This document shows, one piece after another, positions 36,963 through 45,849 of a DNA stretch of 64,000 nt. Below the pieces are notes generated by a model. That model saw nothing but the letters and a program-made list of their open reading frames with translations. It ran no database searches and was not told the DNA's origin. This DNA is from Gammaproteobacteria bacterium (GTDB lineage Bacteria; Pseudomonadota; Gammaproteobacteria; Enterobacterales; Alteromonadaceae), in NCBI GenBank assembly GCA_017302255.1, contig JAFLDV010000022.1, positions 1-64,000 of the forward strand, in the 5' to 3' direction. Every line of letters starts with the position of its first letter. Positions within the stretch are counted from its first letter, which is position 1. The translations under genes were made by a program, and so were the position numbers.

Positions 36963-37010
36963 TGCCATCGGTGGCACAAAATTGCAAGCATTTTTTGCCA
37001 CCGGTAGACA
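36963..37010. promoter_or_regulatory. Paired operator between kduD and the TonB receptor
   Basis: Site 1, TGCCATCGGTGGCA (36963-36976), is a palindrome with one mismatch and a central CG. Site 2, TGCCACCGGTAGACA (36996-37010), starts 33 bp later and matches the second site at 27205 at 13 of 15 positions. A TTGCCA resembling a -35 box overlaps site 2 on the plus strand. The position can control both divergent units. Confidence 0.7.
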
Positions 37011-37137
37011 AAAATAAAAATACAGCGTTTGAAGTAACAGCGCCAAAATCAACAGGGAGATGCCTATCGCGTCTCCGATAATAAAACATCAGGGCATGTA
37101 CTCTGGTGATCACCGAAATCGTGACGAGGTAGGTAAG

Positions 37138-39921
37138 ATGAAAACAGAATTCCGGCGGCACCCGCTCGCCATCGCCATCGCAGTAGCTGCAGGCTTATGC
37201 GCAATGCCACAAGCAGTTGCCGAGCAACAAGCGCCGGCAGCTGAGGCTTCTGCAGCCAAAGAAAAGGACATCGAAGTCATTCAAGTCACAGGGAGTTTTC
37301 GCGATAGTCTGTCAAACGCCCTTAACGTCAAACGACAATCGGATAGCGCGTTAGATGCGATCATGGCCGAAGACATCGCTGACTTCCCGGATCTGAACCT
37401 TGCCGAATCACTGCAACGCATCCCTGGTGTCGCGATCAGTCGAGCCGCAGGTGAAGGTCGCCAAATTTCCGTTCGTGGCCTTGGCCCTGAGTTCACTCGG
37501 GTTCGCATTAATGGCATGGAAGCAATCTCAACAAGCGGCGGTACCGACCAGATCGGTGGCGCCAACCGCGGTCGCGGCTTCGATTTTAATACTTTCTCTT
37601 CCGATTTATTTAGCTCATTGACGGTGCGTAAAACTGCCAGCGCCGATGTTGAAGAAGGCTCTTTGGGCGCCACTGTCGATCTGCGTGCAGCACGTCCATT
37701 TGACTACGAAGGGTTTACCTTTGCTGCGTCAGGTCAGCTTGGCTATAACGATTTATCCGAGAAAAACGATCCTAAGGCTTCGTTTTTAGTTAGCGACAAA
37801 TTCCTCAATAACACGCTCGGCGCACTTTTTTCTGCGTCATTTTCTGAACGTAGTTTAAAAGATCAGGGTGCAAGTACTGTACGCTGGGCCAATGTCAACG
37901 ACTTTGGTCGCTACCGTGGTAATAGCACTGCAACTGAGTTAAACGAGATTAATGCCGCATTCCGTCCACGTTTGCCTCGTTACGATTCCTATACCCACGA
38001 TATGCAGCGTTTAGGCTTAAGTTCAGCCCTGCAATATCGACCAAATGCCAATACCTCGGTAGATTTGGACGTGTTGTATGCCAATACCGACGCCACCCGT
38101 AATGAAATTTTCATGCAAGGGATCTTAAACTCTGGCGCAAACCGGCCAACTACCGCCACAGCAGCGACCGGTAACACTGGCGCGATGAATGTACTCGATT
38201 ATTTTATCGACGATACCAACACTATGACTTACGGTAGTTTCGAAAATGCCACAATCCGCGCCGAAAACCGTTTCGACGAACTCGGCACCGATTTTACTCA
38301 GGTCAACTTAAGTGCCTCTCATCAATTAACCGACACTTTGAAAATTGAAGGGATGGTCGGCTCTGCCGTGTCGAAGTTTGATAACCCAGTGCAAACCACC
38401 CTAGTTATGGAAAAAACTGGCGCGGCTTTTAGCTACGACTATCGTGGTGCCTATCGGCAAAACCCACTACTCACCTTTGGTGACAGTGTCTATAACCCTG
38501 CAGGCTGGACCTCAAACTCAGTGCGTTTACGCCCTTTAGGCGCTGAAAACACTTTTGACAGTGCCGAACTGAACTTAAGTTGGGCTTTGAATGATGTCGT
38601 CACCATTAAATCAGGCTTGCATCAAAAGACCTTCAAATTCGAAACTTTTGAAGCGCGTCGGCAAACCGAAAACGGCGCTGGCATTGTCTACACCCCAGAT
38701 TTAATCTCGACTTATAACTCTGGCTTAGGCGCAAATCCAAACTGGTTAATTCCAAATTTTGCAGCAATTGATGCCAAATATGGCCTTTACAGCAACACCG
38801 GTGTATTTACCGTCAGTAGCGACTTCCGCCGAGCAGACAACTACTCAGCCGACGAAAGAACCCTCGGTGCTTATGTAATGGCGAGTTTTAACACTGATGT
38901 TGCCGACAAACCGTTCTGGGGTAACGCTGGGGTTCGCCAGTTGACGACCGACCAAAGCTCAACCGCTTGGGCAACTGTTGGCACGACACCAACCCAAATT
39001 ACTGCGGAGCACGACTACAACGAATTACTACCATCGCTCAATTTGAATTACGAGCCGTTCGAGGATGTGATTGTGCGCTTTGGTTATGCTGAAGTGATGG
39101 CACGCGCAGGTTTGGCTTCAATTCGCCCTGACGTGTCAGTATCAGTATCAGGGGGTAGCCGCTCAGTGTCTGGCGGTAACCCGCAACTTGAGCCGACCAA
39201 AGCCAAAACTTACGACTTAGGTCTTGAGTTCTACTTTAGCGACGAAGCCATGTTAGGTTTGGCGTTGTACCGTAAAGAAATCAACAGTCATGTGCAAAGC
39301 TTACGTGAAACCAAAGCCTTCACTGAAACTGGTTTACCGATCCAAGCCGCGATCGACGCTTGTACCGCAGGTCCTGGTTACAACGATAGCTGTAATGAAA
39401 ATGTCGACTGGTCAGTGACGACTCCATTAAATGGTCCTGGTGGTTCATTAAATGGTTATGAAATCAGTTATCAAATGCCGTTTACCTTTTTACCGGAATT
39501 CTGGAATCGCTTTGGTTTTACTGGAAACTTTACCCACGTAAAAGCGCAAATGGATTACATCAACGTCGCTGGCGTTGTGCAGGCCACCCGCGATTTACAA
39601 GGTCTATCGCGTAACACGCTTGCTGCGACTTTGTATTACGAGCACGAGAAATTAAATGCGCGGATAAGCTTAGCTAACCGTGATAAATACCTCACAACTG
39701 CCGTTGGCCGCGATAATAATGATATGGAAGGCACCAATGCCACCAGCAACATTGATGCGTCTGTAAGCTACAGTATTAATGAGCAGTGGAAAGTGAGCTT
39801 TGAAGGTCTGAACTTGACCAATGAAGTTGATGATCAATGGGTTGATAGCGCAGGGGATCGCCTAGCTTACTACCATGAAACCGGTCGTCAGTATTATCTT
39901 GGTGTGCAATACAAATACTAA
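37138..39921 (+). CDS. TonB-dependent outer-membrane receptor (pectin oligosaccharide type)
   Basis: 927-residue outer-membrane transporter. Signal peptide about 1-29 (HPLAIAIAVAAGLCAMPQAVA), a TonB-box-like IEVIQVTG, a plug domain (DFPDLNLAESLQRIPGVAIS, QISVRGLGPEFTRVRINGM, ADVEEGSLGATVDLRAARPF) and a beta-barrel ending YYLGVQYKY, with the expected terminal aromatic. The plug style is that of the large Xanthomonas/Caulobacter-type carbohydrate receptors. The ATG at 37138 has GAGG/AGG upstream. It leads the run encoding GH105, CE8 and CE12, which points to uptake of oligogalacturonides or rhamnogalacturonan fragments (inference). Confidence 0.93.
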   Translation: MKTEFRRHPLAIAIAVAAGLCAMPQAVAEQQAPAAEASAAKEKDIEVIQVTGSFRDSLSNALNVKRQSDSALDAIMAEDIADFPDLNLAESLQRIPGVAISRAAGEGRQISVRGLGPEFTRVRINGMEAISTSGGTDQIGGANRGRGFDFNTFSSDLFSSLTVRKTASADVEEGSLGATVDLRAARPFDYEGFTFAASGQLGYNDLSEKNDPKASFLVSDKFLNNTLGALFSASFSERSLKDQGASTVRWANVNDFGRYRGNSTATELNEINAAFRPRLPRYDSYTHDMQRLGLSSALQYRPNANTSVDLDVLYANTDATRNEIFMQGILNSGANRPTTATAATGNTGAMNVLDYFIDDTNTMTYGSFENATIRAENRFDELGTDFTQVNLSASHQLTDTLKIEGMVGSAVSKFDNPVQTTLVMEKTGAAFSYDYRGAYRQNPLLTFGDSVYNPAGWTSNSVRLRPLGAENTFDSAELNLSWALNDVVTIKSGLHQKTFKFETFEARRQTENGAGIVYTPDLISTYNSGLGANPNWLIPNFAAIDAKYGLYSNTGVFTVSSDFRRADNYSADERTLGAYVMASFNTDVADKPFWGNAGVRQLTTDQSSTAWATVGTTPTQITAEHDYNELLPSLNLNYEPFEDVIVRFGYAEVMARAGLASIRPDVSVSVSGGSRSVSGGNPQLEPTKAKTYDLGLEFYFSDEAMLGLALYRKEINSHVQSLRETKAFTETGLPIQAAIDACTAGPGYNDSCNENVDWSVTTPLNGPGGSLNGYEISYQMPFTFLPEFWNRFGFTGNFTHVKAQMDYINVAGVVQATRDLQGLSRNTLAATLYYEHEKLNARISLANRDKYLTTAVGRDNNDMEGTNATSNIDASVSYSINEQWKVSFEGLNLTNEVDDQWVDSAGDRLAYYHETGRQYYLGVQYKY

Positions 39922-39934
39922 CTCGTCCTGTACC

Positions 39935-39957
39935 AGCCCAGTCACTTTGACTGGGCT
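39935..39957 (+). terminator. Perfect hairpin between receptor and GH105 genes (attenuator-like)
   Basis: AGCCCAGTCA and TGACTGGGCT with a 3-nt loop, 11 bp after the receptor stop, followed by GCCTGGTTTT. The T-run is short, so partial termination or 3'-end protection of the receptor mRNA is more likely than a full stop. Confidence 0.5.
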
Positions 39958-40027
39958 GCCTGGTTTTAGCCGCAGGCAACCCCGCTCGCGGCTCTTTTTC
40001 TGGTCATTCCAAGCTTTGGGGGAATTT

Positions 40028-42556
40028 GTGAATTCATCTGCGTTACATTTATCGGCAGGCAAGTTATCGACAACGAGAGCCTTGCTCAAACGACTGTTAG
40101 TGCTCGCAATTTCCACTACTGGCGTCGCCTGTGGACCGGTCACTCCGGAAAATGCTAGTACCACCGCAATCACCTCTGCAGACATTGCTCAATCGGAAAA
40201 AGCGGACCCAGCACTTATTGCTGATGTAGCAGTGCAAAACCCTTCCGATTTTGCGCGCGAGCAGGAACAAATTGCAATTTTACTCAGTGACTTAGCCGTC
40301 GATGCCAACAGCAAAACGCTAAGTGCTTGGCAAGGCAATACTGAACTCCCATCACAGCTTATCGACCGTAACGAAGATGGTGTGGTCGACCAAATCGTCG
40401 TTAGCTTAAATTTGCCAAGTGCCGCCAATGTGCAGTTTTCGCTGAAAGCTGTGGCCTCGACTTTAGCGACCCCCAAACTCACTCAAGCCGAGATCTCGCA
40501 CAAAGTCGGCGGTGAGTGGCAGGGAAAACACTATGTTGGTGGTACCTTTCAAAACGTACAAAGTTTAACGCCGCCAGCCCAATATACCGACCATAGTGAA
40601 TTTATCCGTTATGAAGGACCGGGAATTGAAAGCGATAAAGTCGCATATCGGATTTATCTCGATTGGCGTAACGGCTTCGATATTTTTGGCAATCAAACCG
40701 GTCAGCCGGTATTGCAACAAGTTGGCCTTGATGGGTATGAGTCTTACCACCATCTCGCGCCTTGGGGCATGGATTTATTGAAAGTTGGGCCATCTCTTGG
40801 CGCCGGTGGCTTTGGCTATTGGCAAACGCCTGAAGGCGCCGTGCAAGGCGTGGCAAAAGTGGCTCAGCACAGAGTGCAAATCACCAATAATGGGCCTTTG
40901 TACTCTGCATTAAACATCAAATATCAGGGCTGGCAAATTGCCGGCAAGACCTTGGATGTGACGGCAAGATTATCTATGCAAGCGGGCAGTCGGTTGTTAC
41001 ACAATCGTCTCGAGCTCTCGGCGCCACTGGATAATCTAGCTATCGGTCTGGTCAAGCATGACAATACCGAGTTAATGACCGGCACTTTAGAAAGCAGCGG
41101 CCATCAATATACTTATTTGGCCAGCTACGGTGCGCAAAGTCTCAATAATGACCAACTAGGCATGGCGCTGTTTTTCAAACGCGGCAAAGTAAAAACCATC
41201 ACCGCCGATAGCAACAGCCACGTGGTGGTATTGGATGCAGCCGGTGAGCAGGTGGATTATTACCTCGCAGCCGCTTGGCAAGGTGAACCCAACGGCATCA
41301 AAGACAGCAATAGTTTTAAAGCATGGTTAGCGCAGCAAGTAGAACGGCTTACGCTGACGCCGCGAGTGCGTCTAAAGCCAGTACATAGCCAAAATCTCAG
41401 CAAGCAACCGCTGACCAAAGCTAGTGCCCTCGCCTGGTCGGTGGCCATGGCTCGCTCTGAACTGCCACGCCAAGCCAGCCAATATTATTGGGGCGGCTGG
41501 GATCACGAACGAGCACGCCCGACCAGCTTTGAGTACACCACAGGGCTATTAATCCAATCCTACATGGCATTACAGCAAGTCGCACCGGACCCAGCTTTCT
41601 TACAAGTGATTGATAAAATGAGCGATAGTTTTGTGACCGCCGATGGAAGTATTCATAGCTATGAGTTAAGTAAATACAACATCGATAGTATCAACAGCGG
41701 CAACGTACTCTTACGCCAATTTGAACAAAGCAAAGCGGAAAAGTACCAAAAGGCCGCGGCCTTATTGCGCCAGCAACTAGCAACCCACCCAAAAACTAGC
41801 AATGGTGCTTACTGGCATAAACAAATTTATCCGTCACAACTTTGGCTTGATGGCGTCTACATGGCGATGCCATTTTTAGCGCATTACAGCGCGTTGTTTG
41901 AGCAAGGCGCAAGTTGGCCGCAAGTGGTTCATGAGTTTCAGGTCGCGCGTGAGCAACTGCGTGATCCCGCTACCGGGCTTTACTTTCATGCCTGGGATGA
42001 GAGCAAACAAATGAACTGGGCGGATCCTAAAACCGGGCGCTCCAGCTTCTTTTGGAGTCGCGGCATTGGCTGGCTCGGTATGGCGCTGGTGGATGTGCTC
42101 GACCGCATTCCGGCTGAGCGCTCCGACTTACGCCAACCGTTAATTGAGATGGTCAATGAATTAGCGGCAAGCCTTGTGATCTATCAAGATGCAGAAAGTG
42201 GCGTATGGTTTCAAATTTCCGACAAACCAACAGCGACCGGCAATTATCGCGAAGCCAGTGGTAGCAGTATGTTTGTGTACTTTTTAGCCAAGGCTTTAAA
42301 CAAAAACTATATTCCTGCCGAAATGTATCGGGATGCGACGTTAAGAGCCTATCAAGGGTTACTTAATGAATTTGTGCTGGTGGAAGCCGATGGTACCGTC
42401 AATTTGGTCAATATGGTACAAGTCGCTGGCCTTGGCGCTGGTCGTGATGGCAGTTATCGTTATTACATGAGCGAACCGCTTTATCGCAACGATAGCAAAG
42501 GTACTGCGCCATTTATTTTGGCGTGTATCGAAGTGAGTGCCCTGCTTGCTAAATAG
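40028..42556 (+). CDS. DUF4861 domain - GH105 unsaturated rhamnogalacturonyl hydrolase fusion, probable lipoprotein
   Basis: 842 residues in two parts. The N-terminal half (about 65-440) resembles DUF4861, including YRIYLDWRNGFDIFGNQT and HHLAPWGMDLLKVGPSLGAG. The C-terminal half (about 470-842) is a GH88/GH105 (YteR-like) hydrolase with QLWLDGVYMAMPFLAHY containing the catalytic Asp (about 608), FFWSRGIGWLGMALVDVL and the final GTAPFILACIEVS. It should release unsaturated galacturonate from lyase products. The GTG at 40028 has GGGGG upstream and opens a leader ending GVACGPV, suggesting a lipoprotein. Its own end overlaps the pectinesterase frame. DUF4861 naming is from memory. Confidence 0.82.
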   Translation: MNSSALHLSAGKLSTTRALLKRLLVLAISTTGVACGPVTPENASTTAITSADIAQSEKADPALIADVAVQNPSDFAREQEQIAILLSDLAVDANSKTLSAWQGNTELPSQLIDRNEDGVVDQIVVSLNLPSAANVQFSLKAVASTLATPKLTQAEISHKVGGEWQGKHYVGGTFQNVQSLTPPAQYTDHSEFIRYEGPGIESDKVAYRIYLDWRNGFDIFGNQTGQPVLQQVGLDGYESYHHLAPWGMDLLKVGPSLGAGGFGYWQTPEGAVQGVAKVAQHRVQITNNGPLYSALNIKYQGWQIAGKTLDVTARLSMQAGSRLLHNRLELSAPLDNLAIGLVKHDNTELMTGTLESSGHQYTYLASYGAQSLNNDQLGMALFFKRGKVKTITADSNSHVVVLDAAGEQVDYYLAAAWQGEPNGIKDSNSFKAWLAQQVERLTLTPRVRLKPVHSQNLSKQPLTKASALAWSVAMARSELPRQASQYYWGGWDHERARPTSFEYTTGLLIQSYMALQQVAPDPAFLQVIDKMSDSFVTADGSIHSYELSKYNIDSINSGNVLLRQFEQSKAEKYQKAAALLRQQLATHPKTSNGAYWHKQIYPSQLWLDGVYMAMPFLAHYSALFEQGASWPQVVHEFQVAREQLRDPATGLYFHAWDESKQMNWADPKTGRSSFFWSRGIGWLGMALVDVLDRIPAERSDLRQPLIEMVNELAASLVIYQDAESGVWFQISDKPTATGNYREASGSSMFVYFLAKALNKNYIPAEMYRDATLRAYQGLLNEFVLVEADGTVNLVNMVQVAGLGAGRDGSYRYYMSEPLYRNDSKGTAPFILACIEVSALLAK

Positions 42557-43754
42557 CAGCAAACAGAGCCACTTAGCCGCTCGAACATGCCAATGCGCAT
42601 TTAGTCAGAGCTGGTGGCGAACAGGCCTTCATCGAACACTGCTAACAATGCTGGCTATTGCGCTAGCCAGCATTGCGCCTGCAAGCTCTGCAGTGCAAAC
42701 CAGCACTGCGGAGCAAACCAGCATTGCATCGCAATCCAGTCAGGTGCCCTTTTCTATTAAACATCGGCGTCATGTCCGTGTAGCGTCGACAGAGTCCATT
42801 CAAACAGTGCTCGATAGCCTGCCAAACGATGATAACTGGGCCCTAATCACGCTTGGACCGGGAGTGTTCCAGCAGCAGTTATTTATTCGCCGTGGCAAAA
42901 CCATTTTAAGCGGTAGCGGTAAAGAGCAAACGGTGCTGCGCTTTGGCATTTTGCGCGAGCATTTTCTAAAGTCCAAGCAAGCCGATAAATCTGAGACTAA
43001 CAGTGCAGCCCTGCCCCGAGGCGATGCGCTTGAACAAGATTGGGGGGCAGCCGTTGTTAACATTGCCGCCTCCGATATTGTTTTGCTGGATATGACTGTA
43101 CAAAACAGCTATGCCATGGAGCATCCAACAGATCCCAAACGCTTTGACCATCAATTTGCGATCCGCGGTTTTCAAAGCGCGACCCGAATTCTCACCGACC
43201 ACGTCAACTTCGTCACTAACGGTGCCGATACCGTCAGTTTATGGAACAAAACCAATGGCATGTATTATCACGCCAATGGCCGTTTTAGCGGTCGCGTCGA
43301 TTTAATGTGCCCGCGAGGCACTGCATATATCACCCACAGTGAATTCGTAACTCTGCAGGCGGTTGCCACTCTTTGGCACGATGGCGAGCGTTCACCCACT
43401 CACAAAATTGTCGTCAGCCATTCTCATTTTTTAGGGGTGAACGGCTTTGAACTTGGCAGACATCACTATGATGGCCAGTTCTATCTGCTGCACAATCGTT
43501 TTAGCCATGCGATGAGCGACACGCCGATTTATCGGCGCACTTATCCAAAGGAGCATTGGCGTGACCAGCCCAATCGTTACGGAGCCCGTTATTATTTTTT
43601 CGGTAATCATGTGGATAGCGGCAAACAGTACCCGTGGCTTCGTGACAACATTGATGCGGAACATGCGCACAATATCACCGCCGATTGGACCTTTCAGGGG
43701 GCTTGGCAACCCGAGCTGTTATTAGATCAGATCCGCCAATCATTTCCTCTATGA
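42537..43754 (+). CDS. Pectinesterase-like protein (CE8 family, divergent)
   Basis: Probable removal of methyl esters from pectin. 405 residues with a beta-helix pattern and pectinesterase-like steps: FRFDHQFAIRGF region, FVTNGADTVSLWN (where the family has QDT), and GRFSGRVDLMCPRGTAYI, whose Asp (about 255) corresponds to the nucleophile of the usual GxVDFIFG. The canonical FIFG and LGRPW are not conserved. The GTG start overlaps the preceding gene by 20 bp; the first ATG (42648) would begin at MLAIALASIAPASSA. Neither has a clean ribosome site, so the start is unsure. Between GH105 and CE12 genes. Confidence 0.72.
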   Translation: MPCLLNSSKQSHLAARTCQCAFSQSWWRTGLHRTLLTMLAIALASIAPASSAVQTSTAEQTSIASQSSQVPFSIKHRRHVRVASTESIQTVLDSLPNDDNWALITLGPGVFQQQLFIRRGKTILSGSGKEQTVLRFGILREHFLKSKQADKSETNSAALPRGDALEQDWGAAVVNIAASDIVLLDMTVQNSYAMEHPTDPKRFDHQFAIRGFQSATRILTDHVNFVTNGADTVSLWNKTNGMYYHANGRFSGRVDLMCPRGTAYITHSEFVTLQAVATLWHDGERSPTHKIVVSHSHFLGVNGFELGRHHYDGQFYLLHNRFSHAMSDTPIYRRTYPKEHWRDQPNRYGARYYFFGNHVDSGKQYPWLRDNIDAEHAHNITADWTFQGAWQPELLLDQIRQSFPL

Positions 43755-43768
43755 CCGATGGAGTTCTC

Positions 43769-44587
43769 ATGCGCACCACGTTAACCGCTGTTTTTGGTAT
43801 ATTCTTGTCAACGTTTTTCACTGTTGGAGCCACCATGCCCATTGACTCTTTAGGGCCGCCGAAAGGCACCACGACTGCCCGAGCAAGCACAGAAATTGCG
43901 TTGCCACGCTTGCACTTAGCAGGTGACTCCACGATGTCGGATAAAGTCGCACTCGCTTATCCCGAACGTGGATGGGGCCAGTTGTTACCAGTATTTATGT
44001 CGCAGCAATTACACATCGTCAATCACGCGGCAAATGGCCGCAGCACTTTGCGTTTTGCCAATGAAGGACGTTGGCAGTTATTGCTGAGCGAGCTGCAAGC
44101 CGGTGATTATGTGCTGCTGCAATTTGGCCACAATGATCAGAAGATTACTGATCCTGAAAGATACGCGGCCGCAGATTCGACTTACCAAGCCTATTTAAGT
44201 CGCTTCATTGCGGAAGCTCAAGCAAAAGGGGCATTCCCATTGCTGGCGACCCCTATCTGTCGACGCGATTTTACTGAAACAGGCCAATTGCGTGATGGGC
44301 TCGCCGAGTACGCCGAAGCCACTCGCACAGTGGCGAAAAAACTCAAGGTGCCATTGTTCGACTTACATCAGCTAAGCTGTGACGATTTAACAAACTTTGG
44401 TCCAACTGCATCTCAAGCCTATTTTATCCAAATCCCAGCGGGGATTTATCAGCAATTTCCAGATGGCAAAACCGATAATACCCACTTAAATGTCGTGGGT
44501 GCCAGTTGGATTGCGCAGCTGTTCGTTCGAGAATTAAAACGCCAGCAGCATCCACTGGCGTCTTTTGTTTGGCGGGAACTAATCTAA
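43769..44587 (+). CDS. Rhamnogalacturonan acetylesterase (CE12/SGNH hydrolase)
   Basis: Removes acetyl groups from rhamnogalacturonan/pectin. About 272 residues with the SGNH blocks: LHLAGDSTMSD (Ser about 54), NHAANGRSTLRF (Gly), LLQFGHNDQK (Asn), and DNTHLNVVGASW with the Asp-His pair near the end. The ATG at 43769 has GGAG five bases before it and opens a signal peptide RTTLTAVFGIFLSTFFTVGA. Another ATG at 43751 overlaps the preceding stop. It is the last gene of the TonB-receptor run. Confidence 0.9.
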   Translation: MRTTLTAVFGIFLSTFFTVGATMPIDSLGPPKGTTTARASTEIALPRLHLAGDSTMSDKVALAYPERGWGQLLPVFMSQQLHIVNHAANGRSTLRFANEGRWQLLLSELQAGDYVLLQFGHNDQKITDPERYAAADSTYQAYLSRFIAEAQAKGAFPLLATPICRRDFTETGQLRDGLAEYAEATRTVAKKLKVPLFDLHQLSCDDLTNFGPTASQAYFIQIPAGIYQQFPDGKTDNTHLNVVGASWIAQLFVRELKRQQHPLASFVWRELI

Positions 44588-44625
44588 AGGTAACAATGCC
44601 AAAAACAGGCAATCTTCTTTGTAAC

Positions 44626-45741
44626 TTACTGAATAGCAGGCAATATTTGCTGGTAAACCAAGCCCATAATATTGCCTTCTTGTAAGTTAACATTGGTGGG
44701 CTGCGGGTTTGCTAAGGTAATTACCGTAAAGTCTAAGGCTGGGATCGTCAGAGCAAATTGCCCGCCCCACCCCCACGCCAACTGAGCTGGATTACCAGGA
44801 TTGCCAGACTGCGCTAACCACCAACCATAGCCATAGCCGTTGACCGCTAAACCACCAAGTTCACGGGTCGGGTTTTGACTAACGGTTTTCGCCAGATCCT
44901 GCCAACCTGCGGGTAAGACCCGTTTATTTTGCCAAATACCATCTTGTTGCCACAACACGGCTAACTTGGCGAAATCGCGGGCAGTAAGCTCCAACCCTGC
45001 GCCGCCATTATTAAAACCATCACCGAGCACTTCCCATTTGTAACCACTAATGCCAAGCGGGGAAAACAGTACTTGCTGCGCGTATTGCGAGGTCGACATG
45101 CCTGTGGCCTTGGTCAAAATCACTGACAATAAATGCATACCACCTGAGCTGTAATTAAACCGACTGCCTGGTGTATTCAACATCCCTTGCTGCAACACAT
45201 AACGTGCTGGATCTGGTGCTGTAGCAAAAGCGTTATAGCCGGCAGAAGTCGATTCATTCCAACTGATCCCTGAACTCATTGTCATCAAATGCGCAATGGT
45301 TATTCCGCCTTTGTTACTAAGTAAATTTGCGTAATCTTTAGATAGAAAATCAGTAATAGGTTGATTAACCGAGCTAATTTTACCTTGTGATATCGCAATG
45401 CCAATTAAATTGGCCATCACGGTTTTAGTCGCAGATCGCAGCTGAAACAGTGTCGAACTATTGCGATTACCATAGTAGGTTTCAGCAACCAATTGCCCGC
45501 GACGCATCACCAGCATTGAATATAAGCCGTTTACGCTCGCACCAGCATTGTACGCAGCAATAATTTTATTTTGATCAATGGCTTCCGCCGATGGTGTGCT
45601 TACCGGCCAATTACCACCGGCCGTCGGCTGCCAAGTGACGACTTGGCTTGGTGGATTTGAGCCACTACCGCTCTCGATAGTACCACCGCCGCCACAGCCC
45701 CAAAGCACTACAGCGAGCAATACGCTAAATCTTCCTTTCAT
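44626..45741 (-). CDS. Serine hydrolase of the class C beta-lactamase/AmpH family, lipoprotein
   Basis: About 371 residues. N-terminal lipoprotein signal KGRFSVLLAVVLWGC followed by a Gly/Ser linker. The catalytic SxxK is in LRSATKTVMANL, the second motif is RFNYSSGGMHLLS (Tyr), and GWGGQFALTIPALDFTVITL fills the third-motif position. Members include esterases, DD-peptidases and beta-lactamases; the substrate is not evident. The ATG at 45741 has GGAG eight bases upstream. Convergent with the CE12 gene, and probably not part of the pectin locus. Confidence 0.87.
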   Translation of the reverse strand: MKGRFSVLLAVVLWGCGGGGTIESGSGSNPPSQVVTWQPTAGGNWPVSTPSAEAIDQNKIIAAYNAGASVNGLYSMLVMRRGQLVAETYYGNRNSSTLFQLRSATKTVMANLIGIAISQGKISSVNQPITDFLSKDYANLLSNKGGITIAHLMTMSSGISWNESTSAGYNAFATAPDPARYVLQQGMLNTPGSRFNYSSGGMHLLSVILTKATGMSTSQYAQQVLFSPLGISGYKWEVLGDGFNNGGAGLELTARDFAKLAVLWQQDGIWQNKRVLPAGWQDLAKTVSQNPTRELGGLAVNGYGYGWWLAQSGNPGNPAQLAWGWGGQFALTIPALDFTVITLANPQPTNVNLQEGNIMGLVYQQILPAIQ

Positions 45742-45849
45742 TGTCAAATCTCCGTCGGGACTGCACGACCCAAAGACAGTGTGATTACTGACCATGACGC
45801 CAGCTATTTTTCGGCCTATTAATTTACTCTGACAAATTCACGAAAGCTA

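Noticed and set aside
36721-37137. Enterobacterial-type KdgR box between kduD and the TonB receptor
   Set aside because: GAAACTGGTTTTT near 36905 has AAAC/GTTT arms but the wrong centre length for the known consensus; not convincing enough to call.
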